The notes beneath the pieces are model-generated. The model was not told the DNA's origin and ran no database searches. It worked only from the letters and a program-made list of their open reading frames with translations. A program made the translations under genes and the position numbers. Below are positions 1 through 9,819 of a DNA stretch of 64,000 bases, one piece after another (positions within the stretch are counted from its first letter, which is position 1; every line of letters starts with the position of its first letter). Source of the DNA: Dillenia suffruticosa (Eukaryota > Streptophyta > Magnoliopsida > Dilleniales > Dilleniaceae); the NCBI GenBank assembly GCA_033439265.1, contig JAVTVX010000017.1, positions 1,521,001 through 1,585,000 on the forward strand, in the 5' to 3' direction.

Positions 1-1355
1 CTCTTACAACGGGTATTCTAGAGAAATAAATAAATAAAACGTAATTGAAGAAGAAGCTCAAAGTAGGCACTAACTATAAACAACATCTGAGATTTGATTA
101 ACTTGGAAGCTTTCCCCATATAATAAAGACAAAAGTCCGAGGGAGTAAAAGAACCATTGGGGGTCATTTTGGTAAATATACTCACCTATTGAAATTTGTC
201 TCTTTGGTTGCGACCATCCCTTTTTCTTTATAATAACACTAATTTCAATTATTATCTTTAACATATGCAACTATCAAAATATATTACGTATGCATCGTAA
301 TTTATAAATGATATTAACTAGTAAATCATATTAGAAAAACTTTGTGAACAGATTCAAAATCTCCGTAACAAAATTAACAAAATTTAAATTATTAAATATA
401 AAATTAATTAATTTAATTTTTTTGAATATAATACATAAATATGAGGATTCTTCATTTCAATGTTTTGTGAGGTTCTCCTTCAAATAGTTTGGCCAATGAG
501 CCAGTAAAAAGGTTGAAAACAATTGTACGAAGTACAGGTATTAGTGGTCTAGAACTCCCTGAACCCTGTGCTAGTATAAAGTTGGCAAGATTGAAGTCAA
601 TCTTTTGGTATGGATAACACAAAATTGTCAATTATCACTGCCCATAATATTTTTGAATCTTAGTTTTTTTATTAGCTATGCGTTTACATTAATTTTTAGT
701 TTTACGTAAAAACAAGAGTTTTGTATTGGGGGGGGGGGGGATGGAAACCTCCCCTGCAAGGTCATCCCCCGAGTGTCAATCTCTTCTTGTTGTGATTCAG
801 TGAACGTTGTGACTAACATTTTAGTATTTTTGAATGATTAGTTAGGTCGGTCAAAATTCGTGATCTTATTACGAAAGAATCCCCCCCCCCCAAAAAAAAA
901 AAGCATGCATGGTCAACGAAGAAGGCAAACTAAGACTAAGCTGTCGCAGTCAAAATGCTTGCTCATCCCCGAGCTGGCCTTGCACATCTAGCTGGTTTCA
1001 GGCCAACAAATATACCCGCCCTAGGCTACCACTTCATTCAATTGTAGATCATGCTAATGCCTGTTGAGTAAATGCTAGAAGAAGAAAATTAAATTCAATT
1101 AGTTTTTAGCCATATAATTAACTTGATAATTTAATTAAAATTGATCATCAATTTATAAATATGAGAAAATTAGCTTCTTACTGTTTTTATTGTTAAGTTA
1201 TATTTAATTTTGTCCTGTAAATGGGAGAAAATTAGCTCCACAATAGAATTCAGAACCTCCCTCAAATTCGTAAGTTTCTGGTTCTACATTTGGAGGAAAA
1301 ATAACATAAATAAATAAATAAATAATTGCCACTATTGCATTTTTCTTCCAAGTCT

Positions 1356-1393
<38 letters not shown>

Positions 1394-1595
1394 ATTCTTT
1401 TTTTTTTTTTAATTTTATTTAGTAATATAACCAAGATGCATTATCTTCTTGCACTATAAAGAAAAATTAAGGTATGTAACCGCTGAAAGTAGGGTGCAGC
1501 ACCAGCCATAAACCTACATTCTAGGGGTTCGAAACTGAAAGATTCAAACTCGTTCACCCCATAGATAGTATAAATTGAATATTTCGTAATTGCTG
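1..1595. other. AT-rich intergenic stretch, no gene seen
   Basis: I see no coding region with splice support here. The stretch holds a 12-13 base G run near 729, a C run followed by an A run near 881-901, a (GA)n microsatellite at 1359-1391 followed by a T run, and a (TAAA)n tract near 1307-1325. A short tRNA-like phrase (GGGTTCGAAAC near 1527) is too isolated to call. Confidence 0.6.
1359..1391. repeat. (GA)n microsatellite
   Basis: About 16 perfect GA units followed closely by a run of T. One of many GA/CT tracts in the window; others are near 3376-3400, 7311-7331, 16851-16869, 26257-26313, 46150-46179 and 47411-47441. Confidence 0.95.
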
Positions 1596-1605
1596 AGTAC
1601 TATTC

Positions 1606-1801
1606 CTTTTTTTTTTTTTTACTATACCGATCGGTATCCAGAATCATATTCTGATTAATCTAATGAGACTTATAGTGACCAATTTAAGAGAACTACCCTT
1701 CTAACATAATTTAATCCATACTCAAGTCGTGAGTCAAATTCGGGATCTTGGTTAAGGAAACTAGTGTCACATACCACCAAACCAACTGACCGTTGGTGTT
1801 A
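1606..1801 (-). mobile_element. SINE-like retroposon, copy A
   Basis: The 196-base insertion has a T run at its left edge (an A tail on the minus strand) and is bounded by the 10-base direct repeat AGTACTATTC at 1596-1605 and 1802-1811. Its interior is shared with copies at 42684-42805 and 55954-56131. Common phrases, read on the plus strand, are a CGGTAT-like block next to the T run, TCTAACATAATTT in the middle and a TTAAGAGATTTGGTAC-like block (degenerate here) at the far end. This is the structure of a short non-autonomous retroposon mobilised by a LINE. A box B-like phrase is only weakly visible, so tRNA ancestry is inferred. Confidence 0.8.
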
Positions 1802-1828
1802 AGTACTATTCTAATAACACTCAAGATG

Positions 1829-1931
1829 TTCTCAGGGACGATTCAAGTGATAGAGTCTCTTCACTTTCATCATCATTTTCTCGATTTAATCTTATTTGAT
1901 TATATTTTTTTGTACTAAAAAATAATAATAA
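1829..1931 (+). mobile_element. Short retroposon with (TAA)n tail
   Basis: This roughly 103-base segment ends in an A-rich plus (TAA)n tail. It lies between two copies of TAATAACACTCAAGAT, at 1812-1827 and, with one mismatch, at 1932-1947. I read it as a 5'-truncated or very short retroposon on the plus strand. Its body matches nothing else I recognise. Confidence 0.65.
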
Positions 1932-1947
1932 TAATAATACTCAAGAT

Positions 1948-2080
1948 TTTTTTTTCATCATCGGTATTTGAAATTTATCCGATTAATCCGATTTAAATAT
2001 TATAAAACCTATTTTTAAGATCGATTTTTTTAAATTATTTTTTATTATTTTCAAATCTCGAATTTTAAGAGAGTTTGGTA
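1948..2080 (-). mobile_element. SINE-like retroposon, copy D (diverged)
   Basis: The insertion starts with a T run and ends with GAGAGTTTGGTA, the same end-block seen in copy B (AAGAGATTTGGTAC). It is flanked by the same 16-base target sequence, at 1932-1947 (one mismatch) and 2081-2096. The body has lost part of the middle relative to copies A and B. It therefore inserted into the target duplication made by the neighbouring (TAA)n-tailed element. Confidence 0.65.
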
Positions 2081-2097
2081 TAATAACACTCAAGATG

Positions 2098-4748
2098 ACA
2101 ACTCCAACAATGAGATTTCTATTTCCAGGCCACAAAATTTAATGTTTCCTACGATTGTATCCAAATGATAGGCCCAACTTCGATAGTAGAACTTCATTTA
2201 ACACAAAAACTGATTTATCAGTCCTCTACTTGACGCCCAATATGAATTTCAGTCTGCTAGAGAACCCAATAGCGGAATGGTGGCCCACATACGAGGCCAT
2301 ACAGATTAAAACCTTGAAATGAAATGCTAGAGCAAATCCCGTGACCTAAGTACTTATGGGTCGACAAAAAACCAATAAGCATGCGTTCCAAAATGGAAAT
2401 ATCTGCCCTTTTTATTTAACTTGATTAATTGATATTTAAAATTATATTTTAATTAATTTAATTCAAATTCCTATTGGATCCTCCATAAGGAGAGCTCTCT
2501 CAATATAACTCTTTTTTTTTTTTTTCTTTTTTTCCTCGGCTAGGCTACTTGCTCAATTTTCTTGCCTTGCCAACTGAACAGGATAGAAGTAGTAGGCCTA
2601 ACCTTTCAACTTAAAGAAGCCCTTTTGATTCATACATCCGGACCAAATGCCAGTTAAGAATGCTGAACTCAGCACCGAGGTGGTTGCCCAACCGTGAACG
2701 GAGAACTAACTGTGTAATCATATGATATTGCGGGATTCGAGTTTTGATTAAGAAAATCGTTTTGCAAAGTATGCCATGATCATTGAGTTACCATACCTTG
2801 GTTTCTCAGCATTGCTTGCCCCGCCTCCCTTTCTGGTAGCCAAAAAAATGGTAAACTTGATCGGTACAAATTTCAATTGAAGGCGTGAAGCTGTCATTTG
2901 GTTCACAATTAGACTCGATATTGAAATCAGAATAAAAAATTTAAAAATAAAAATTAGAATCAAAATCGAAATCAAATTCTGATATCAATTATTTTGTTCA
3001 AATTTTTGAATAGTTATTATTATCATTGTTGATATTTGATTTGTATATCTTTTAAAATAAAAATCATATAAATGTAAATTTTATTATCGGTAGAAAATGT
3101 TTTAACATTAATATTTTTTAAATTTTATTTTAAATTTTAAAATTAAAATTATTTTAAAATCATGTAAATTATTTTATTTTTAAAATGGGCTAATGTGCCT
3201 CCGTTGAAAAAAGAAGGCCCATTAAAATGGAAGAAAGAAAATTGAAAAAAAAAAAAAAAAAAAAACCACGTTTCTTCCCTCAAATTTGCAGAGCTATCCT
3301 GGCCACTAATCCCATTTCAAGCTCTGTTCCTTAAACCCCTGGAATTCGAGACCACCAATCTTTCCAAGAAAGCCATCTCTCTCTCTCTCTCTCTCTCTCT
3401 CCCCCCCCCCACCGGTGCTGTCAAATTTGCCCCAACCCAAGAAGTATCTCTCTCTCTCATGGTGGACGGAGGACAAGAAGAAACCTTCGCTTTTTCCAAC
3501 GAAATCGAGGCCGTCGAAGGGGAAGATCGAAGGAAGACGCCATTCTTCTTCTTCTTCTCGCACGGGTTTTACATAAGAGAGTAGAGAGAGGGGGGGTTTC
3601 ATCCATGGGCAAAAAGTGAAAAGAATTTTTCTGGGTTTCATCCGTGGGTTTCCTTCGAAACCCATCAATTTACTTGGGTTTCACAAAACCAGGGTTTGAT
3701 TCCAAAACCCTCGTTCCCATTTGATTAATCCAAACAATCAATATGGATTTCATTTTCATTTCGAAAATCCATACCGTTTAGCTAAACAGTCCCTTAGAAG
3801 CTATAGCCCACCCTGCAAGAAATAGAAATTGCCCGAAGGGTGTAAATCACCATAAAAGCTCCTCAACCTATCAAACATTAACCAGTATCAAGCCATATCT
3901 TGTACCTTTTTGCCTCACATATGACGTATAAACTATCCACTCCAATCAAGATTTTCCACACTGGTTGACCAAGGCCTACCGCGCAATGTCACTTATGTTC
4001 TCGTGGTCCTCCAGCCATCCTCAAAACCAGAGATTCACTAATAACTCAAAAGTATACACTTGCTTGGCCCTTGTCTCGACAAATTCTTCCTTAGATTGTT
4101 GTCCTTTGTACTTTAAAGAGCCTTTAGAATTTGGGTACATATTTTTCGTATGTGGTCCTCCCAGCTTCTTAAACTAGAAAAAGGTGCACTGGGTCGGCTC
4201 AACTAATAGAAACAATGCGTCTGCTTCAAAACAGAAATAGTATTACTTACTCTAATCTCCAATAATTCACTGCCATAAATGTGCTAGCCATTAAGCGTGT
4301 GTGCAAACTTAGGGCACTTAATAACGTTTTTCTCTCAAATTATCTTCTGTTACAATTACAAAAAGTTAAAAAAAAATAATTGTAATATTATGTTTGAGTA
4401 TTGAATCATGGGCAACTCTATTGGGAGTCGTTGCTTTTAGTTGAGTATATTGATTAGACTTGTAAAAATCATAAAAATATAAATATTTATGAAGATTGGA
4501 ACACTCAACCTCTGGGAAGACGAGTTTTTTATCATTCGGATATCGGATATCGTTATAAGGACAAAATTATTGGTTAGATTAATGAGTTGGAACGTATGTT
4601 ACCTTAATACAGTAACATGATAACAATTTTTTTTCAAATTAACTGGTTACTGGTCATATGTTTGGATTGGTTAGTCAAATGAGACCCAAACTAATTCCCA
4701 ATTCCACTCTATTAAGAAAAAAACTACCATTTTCCCACGGATAATCCG
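2098..4748. other. Intergenic, no supported gene
   Basis: The stretch is AT-rich with low-complexity runs. It has an A run at 3246-3265, a (CT)n tract at 3376-3400 running into a C run, and a less AT-rich patch at 3270-3720. Open frames in that patch consist of microsatellite translation (alternating Arg/Glu) and show no family motif. Nothing else could be supported. Confidence 0.55.
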
Positions 4749-6130
4749 AATACTCTTCTCAGTCGGACGCTCAAAGCTAAATAACTTTTCTAAGGGGACT
4801 TTTTAGATGCATACGAAGGGGACGATCCCAGATATATTTGGAAGTCTTTTGTTGTTCAAGGAGGTGATAAGGAGAGGTGTTACTTGGAGAGTGGGAGGTG
4901 GTGTTCGGAAAGACCCATGGATAACTGATGGGAACAATTTTTTTTCTTTGAAACTCTGCTGACAGTAGAGCTAGAAGATTATAAGGTAAGCGACCTCCTT
5001 GATGATATTGGTAAAGCAATGGAATATCATATAGGTCCATAGCCTTTTTGCTGAAAATGATGCGTGTAACATTTTGAAAATTCTCTTGAGCTATACTGGA
5101 ATACCGGTATTTGGCATTGTTTTTCAAAAACAGGAGGCAACACTGTGAAGTCTATCATATGGCAGCTTCTGACAACTCGGTGTTGAGTGGTTTTATTTTA
5201 CCAGGAGAGTGGAACAAGCAACAGACACTCCACGTTCCCATGCTTTGTTTGGGAAGCTCTCCATGACATTCTTCCTACAGAGAGGAATTTGTTGCATAGA
5301 GGTCTCAATGTGGAGAGCGCATGTAGTGCTTGTCTAGAGCAAGAAGACCCTGTTCATGTTTTTTTCTATTGTGCCAAATCTCACAGTTGAGAGTTGTTCT
5401 TCCAACTTGATCAGCTTTGAGGCCTTCTTTTGCTATATCTTGAGCTCTATGCAGCCCAAGGCGGTGGCCAAGCTTGTTGCCGAGTTATGGAGTCTATGGT
5501 GCTCGAGAAATTATTCCCTTTGGCAAGGAAAAGTCAGGACACCCTGTATGCCTTAAACACGCTGAATGCTTGGGTAGAGGCTAAGGCCATCCACACATTC
5601 CAGCTAACTCAAGACCATACTCAAAAAGAGAATCCTCGTTGGAGCAAGCAGCAGTTTGGAAGAATGAAATATAATATGGATGCATCTATCTTCAAGGAGA
5701 CAAATCACACTAGGTATGGGGCTGTTGTGCTTGTGATGATGACGGGCAATTTATATCAGGATCTTCTGGCTCTGTTTTGGGATGGTCGGTCCCCTAAGAT
5801 GGCAAAGGCCAGGGCCTTGCGTGAGGCTGTTGTTCGGATGCTTTGTGAAGGCACCTCCATTGTAGAGATGTCTTTCATGCGGTCCACTTCAAAGTAATTG
5901 GACCGAGTTTGGTCAGATTATTTTAGACAGTAAGAAGCTCGTTAGGGAAGGATTCTGGGTTCATAGAAAAGCTAACATGGCAGCTCATTCTCTTGCACTG
6001 TTTCGAGAGAACTTCTAAACTCTTTAAGTAATGTTTTTAATGCTCATGTACTCAACAACACAGACCCCAGGTCGGGTGTAGGGGTGCAAGTCTGAACTTA
6101 GTTTCTATTTTGTTAGGTTTTTCTTAATCT
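4749..6130 (+). mobile_element. Degraded non-LTR (LINE) retrotransposon 3' region
   Basis: Translated fragments in shifting frames follow the usual order at the end of a plant LINE ORF2. A DDPRYIWKS-like segment comes near 4820. Next is the reverse-transcriptase zinc-binding region (FVWEALHDILPTERNLLHRG, then C-x2-C and an H/C pair, 5239-5390). An RNase H-like domain follows at about 5660-5990 (MKYNMDAS, GAVVLV, ARALREAVV, and finally ANMAAHSLA). Several frameshifts and stops show that it is dead. The reverse-transcriptase core is missing, so the copy is 5'-truncated. I could not find target-site duplications. Confidence 0.75.
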
Positions 6131-6960
6131 CATTTTTGTTAAGAATACAAAAATGGGAAATTTATATTTTTTCATTTTTTTTCCTTTGACTTTTTCTCCT
6201 CTTAAAAGAAAAGGTATACAAATATTATTATAAAAGATATTTGTCAAAGGAGAAAAACTAATAGAGAAAATGATTTTTTTTATAAAAAAAAAATAGAATT
6301 TAACATTAAATGTGCATACTCTTAAAACACATCTAATTATTATTTTAGAGTTTCAATCAAACCAAAATCCCGATATTAGCGTTTAATGCAAATAATGTCG
6401 CCTGCAGAATTCCAAGCTGCACGTAACTGCGCCAGAACATTCCCCATCTTCCGCCTCTTCTCGGATTTTAAAAATTTTCAGAAGACAGCACAACAGCAAG
6501 ATTTCGGGATTCAAGGTGTCATTTAATTATCCTAGACATACGCCCACCACACCATATTATTTCTCTTTCCCCCCCCGCGGGGGGCATGATTACCTCCATT
6601 TCCTCTGCCGAACCACGCACCGGCACAGGCAAAACTCTCACCAAGGGCATTTCGGTAATTTAGCCGTACTTATCGCAACCTGAAAAGTGGGAGTAGGTCA
6701 CGCCCCATACATGACTCAGGCGAGTCCAACCATCATTTCCCTCCTTTCCTCTCTTCAAAAAATCGGCGATGAATTTCCGAGCGACCAAGACCTTTTCCTC
6801 GTGACTCTGGCCAAAACCGTTTCGATTCCAGAGTTCACGTCGCGGATTTCAGTGTTGTCAGTGAGATCGAAAACTCATTTCTTCCCTTCAACTAACTACT
6901 CACCCTCCTATCCAGCGCGTGAATCTCACCTTTTTAACCCCAATGATAATGGGTTTGTCT
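6131..6960. other. Intergenic upstream of the 8357 gene
   Basis: AT-rich at first, then GC-rising from about 6390. It holds a C-run/G-run palindrome (CCCCCGCGGGGGG) near 6575. Open frames here lack family motifs or codon-level support. Confidence 0.5.
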
Positions 6961-6974
6961 GAACGCCGGTAATG

Positions 6975-7191
6975 CCACGTGGTGTTCAGATGTAGACATT
7001 GTGAAGATAATGGCCGTTGATATTGTTGAAGGCGGGGACGAGATTACACCAGGTTTTGTATTTAGTCCGACGTGGCTGACACGTGGATCTTAATGCTCCG
7101 ACAGTCTTCTCCTCATATCCGACGGTCCTAATGTTTCCGGTTATCTTCACCGTCCATCCTTGGATGACGTGGCAGTGTGAGGACTATAAAT
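6975..7191 (+). promoter_or_regulatory. Promoter with four ACGTGG cores and a TATA box
   Basis: A TATAAAT box lies at 7185-7191, followed by sequence rich in GAG that looks like the start of a transcript. Upstream, the ACGTGG core occurs four times on the same strand: within CCACGTGG (6975-6982), GACGTGGC (7069-7076), ACACGTGG (7079-7086) and TGACGTGGC (7165-7173). These match the G-box/ABRE class bound by plant bZIP factors, so bZIP control, possibly by abscisic acid, is inferred. The transcript would run into the gene at 8357. Confidence 0.6.
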
Positions 7192-7214
7192 GAATGTTGT
7201 CTGGTGTGTCGTAC

Positions 7215-8356
7215 TAATCTGAGTAAGAGAGAGCGCGTCTTGTGAGGGGGCATTTAGAGACGTGATCTTGCAGTGCCCAAAGCATCGGTTTTTCAGTCTC
7301 TATCAAGAGAGCGAGAGAGAGAGAGAGAGAGAAGAGAGTGTAGAGAGAGGAAGTGAAAAGGTGAGGTTTCTTTCAGAGGGTTCGTGTTGTTTTGATCGTT
7401 GTTGATGGTTTTAGGATTGATTTTGAAGGTCATTCTCGCTTTCCATTTCCCCTTTTTTCTTGTGAATCCGTTACGAATTGTCTACTTCTTTTCTTCAACT
7501 TCTTTTTGGGTTTTCTCCTCCGATTCCGATTCTGGATTCCTGGGTTTCTTTACTCCGATTCCAATCAAGCGGATGATCTGACTAGTGTGATGAAACTTGG
7601 ATAAATGAGAGTAATTCACTTGCATTTACGTGGGTATTATTGGCGTTCAAATTTATTAACCGATTGATATCGGGTTTTCAATTTCAATTTTAAATCACAA
7701 GATCTGTATTTTTTCCTTTGATGTTTGAAGTTTTCATTTAATGAGTATATTGTTTGGGTTTCATACACTCACACGCACCTTTCTTTGCATCCTCTGTAAT
7801 CGTTGAAGAACCAGATTCTGTGAAAATACAAAGAGACGGAAGAATTCACTTTCCCCTTCTTTTTCTCTTTTGCTGAAATCTCCTTTGGGTCTTTTATTAA
7901 TTAAATTAGCCTTTTTACTCTAGTTTTTCTTTTTCTTTTTTTTTTTCTTTTTGGATTTCTCCGGCGAAATCCACTCTGCGACTCAGATTAAGAGATAAGA
8001 AGCAATAGAGATGGAGAAATATCTGAGGGCAACAAAATCGATTTTTTTCTTCGGTTTTTTTAAGACAGAAAACCCAAAACAAAACCCAATTTTCCGGGTT
8101 TCCCATTTTCCTTTCCGCCTATATTTTCGCTTTTATAAACTAACCCTCTTCTTCTTCTTTCTTCAAATCTCTCTCTCTCTCTCCATTTGAACATTTCTTC
8201 TGTTTATGGTTCTTCACTTCATATTTCTTATTGATTACTTTATTGTTGTTTTCTGTAACTGAAGATATTAAGCTGATTCAATTAAAGCCACGGAAGCCGT
8301 TTTCCTAGGTTAGCAGATGTTGTTGTTGAGAAGACAGAGGTGTTTCTCTCTCACAA
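7215..8356 (+). other. Probable long 5' UTR of the 8357 gene
   Basis: Between the TATA box and the inferred start codon lie about 1.1 kb with a (GA)n tract (7311-7331), pyrimidine-rich stretches and short upstream ORFs. A good donor-like AAAAG/GTGAGG near 7360-7370 suggests a 5' UTR intron. I could not fix its acceptor. Confidence 0.4.
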
Positions 8357-9786
8357 ATGGACAACACTCGAGACGTGAGAAGACGTGGAACCAGTCGCTT
8401 CTTATTCTCTCAGTCTTCTTCCATGCGACAGATTAAACTGTTATCTGGTAAAAAAGCTTCAACCAGCCAGAGCCATTCAAATTTACATCTCTCTCTCTCT
8501 CAGAAGCCAACAAAAATGCAAATCCATCCATTGCTATTTTGTCTCTACATGCGCATTTTCACTACACGCTTTGTCTTTCTTTCTGGTTGTTCATTTGTTG
8601 TGTGATAGAGAGTTTGAGGATAAAGCAGCGTCCCGTCTTCTCTCTCATTATCTCCAAAATGTTGAAGAATTGAATTCTGGGTTTCTATTTCTCTGATTGT
8701 TTGGTTTTGGGAGCTTTTCAATTTCCAAAGGTGAAGTCATCGTCGATAGATTTTCGGACAAATCAAAGAGAGAGAAACTCGCAAAATTAAAAAAGATTGA
8801 ACAAGTTAGAGAGGTCTCAAGGTTTGAAGAAAAGAATAGCGAAATGGGTTATTTTGGGTCTGATGTTGAAGACGAACTTCGTTTGCAGAGACCCGCTTCT
8901 AGCACTGTTAGTTCCAAGAATTTCAAGCGTCCTAAAAAGGTAAATTAATAAATTATTTTTTTATTTCTGAGTTTTTTAATTGGTGGGTTTTGTTTATTTT
9001 ACATATTTTATTTGTGTTTAATTGGTCTTTTTTGGGTAATTTGATTGATTCGATTCAGCTATTTGATGACTCCAATAGCGTGGATCGTGCCTCTGTTCCT
9101 CGGAAGCTACGTACGGGTGCGTGATTGTTTTAGCTTTTGATGATAAAAATCGTGGATTCTTACTTTTCGATTTTCTCACTCCTCTTTTTTGTTTTTTTTT
9201 TGCCCTTTTTAAAATCGCGATCTAAAATTAAGAAACCCCTCGCTCAACATTTTATTTTATTTTATTTATGTTATTTCTTATGGATCTTTTTTTAGTTATT
9301 AAGTTTAGTACATGGTTCCATCTGAAACGTTAAATTCTGCTACTTTTGGTGGGCCTGTTGGGAAGTTTCCTTTTATCTGTTTTTCTTTTTCTTTTATTTT
9401 TCCTTTTTAGCCTTTGTTGGGTTAAACTAGAAATCCAGAACTGGGTTGGTCTTTCTTTTGCTTTTTCTTTCCTTTTATCAATGAAGTGGAGATTTTGTAT
9501 TTTTTTTTTTCCTTTTTAATTTGCATGTCAACTTTTGTTCAATGTTTGAAATCAGAATGCCGCCTTTTTACCAAATCTCAAGTTTTCTTTCCAAAGTAAT
9601 CCTGTTTGAGCTCTTATCTCACATTTGCAGCAATAAAGAAGCGCAACAGTGAATCAGTTTCTCCAACTTTGCCAGATTCAAGGAAGCTGAATAATAGACT
9701 TAATGGGGTATGGGCAAAGCAGTGTACAAAGAATACCAAGTTTAGCGTGGTTAGTCTTCCCTAGGCTCCTTGGTGTATGTTTTTTA

Positions 9787-9819
<33 letters not shown>

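Noticed and set aside
1487..1560. tRNA-like phrase with GGGTTCGAAAC
   Set aside because: A possible B box exists, but no cloverleaf could be folded from the flanking bases. I found no tRNA gene in the window.
3306..3668. Open frame of 120 codons (-)
   Set aside because: Much of it is translated CT/GA microsatellite (alternating Arg-Glu) and the rest has no motif. The plus-strand 41-codon frame at 3459 also lacks support.
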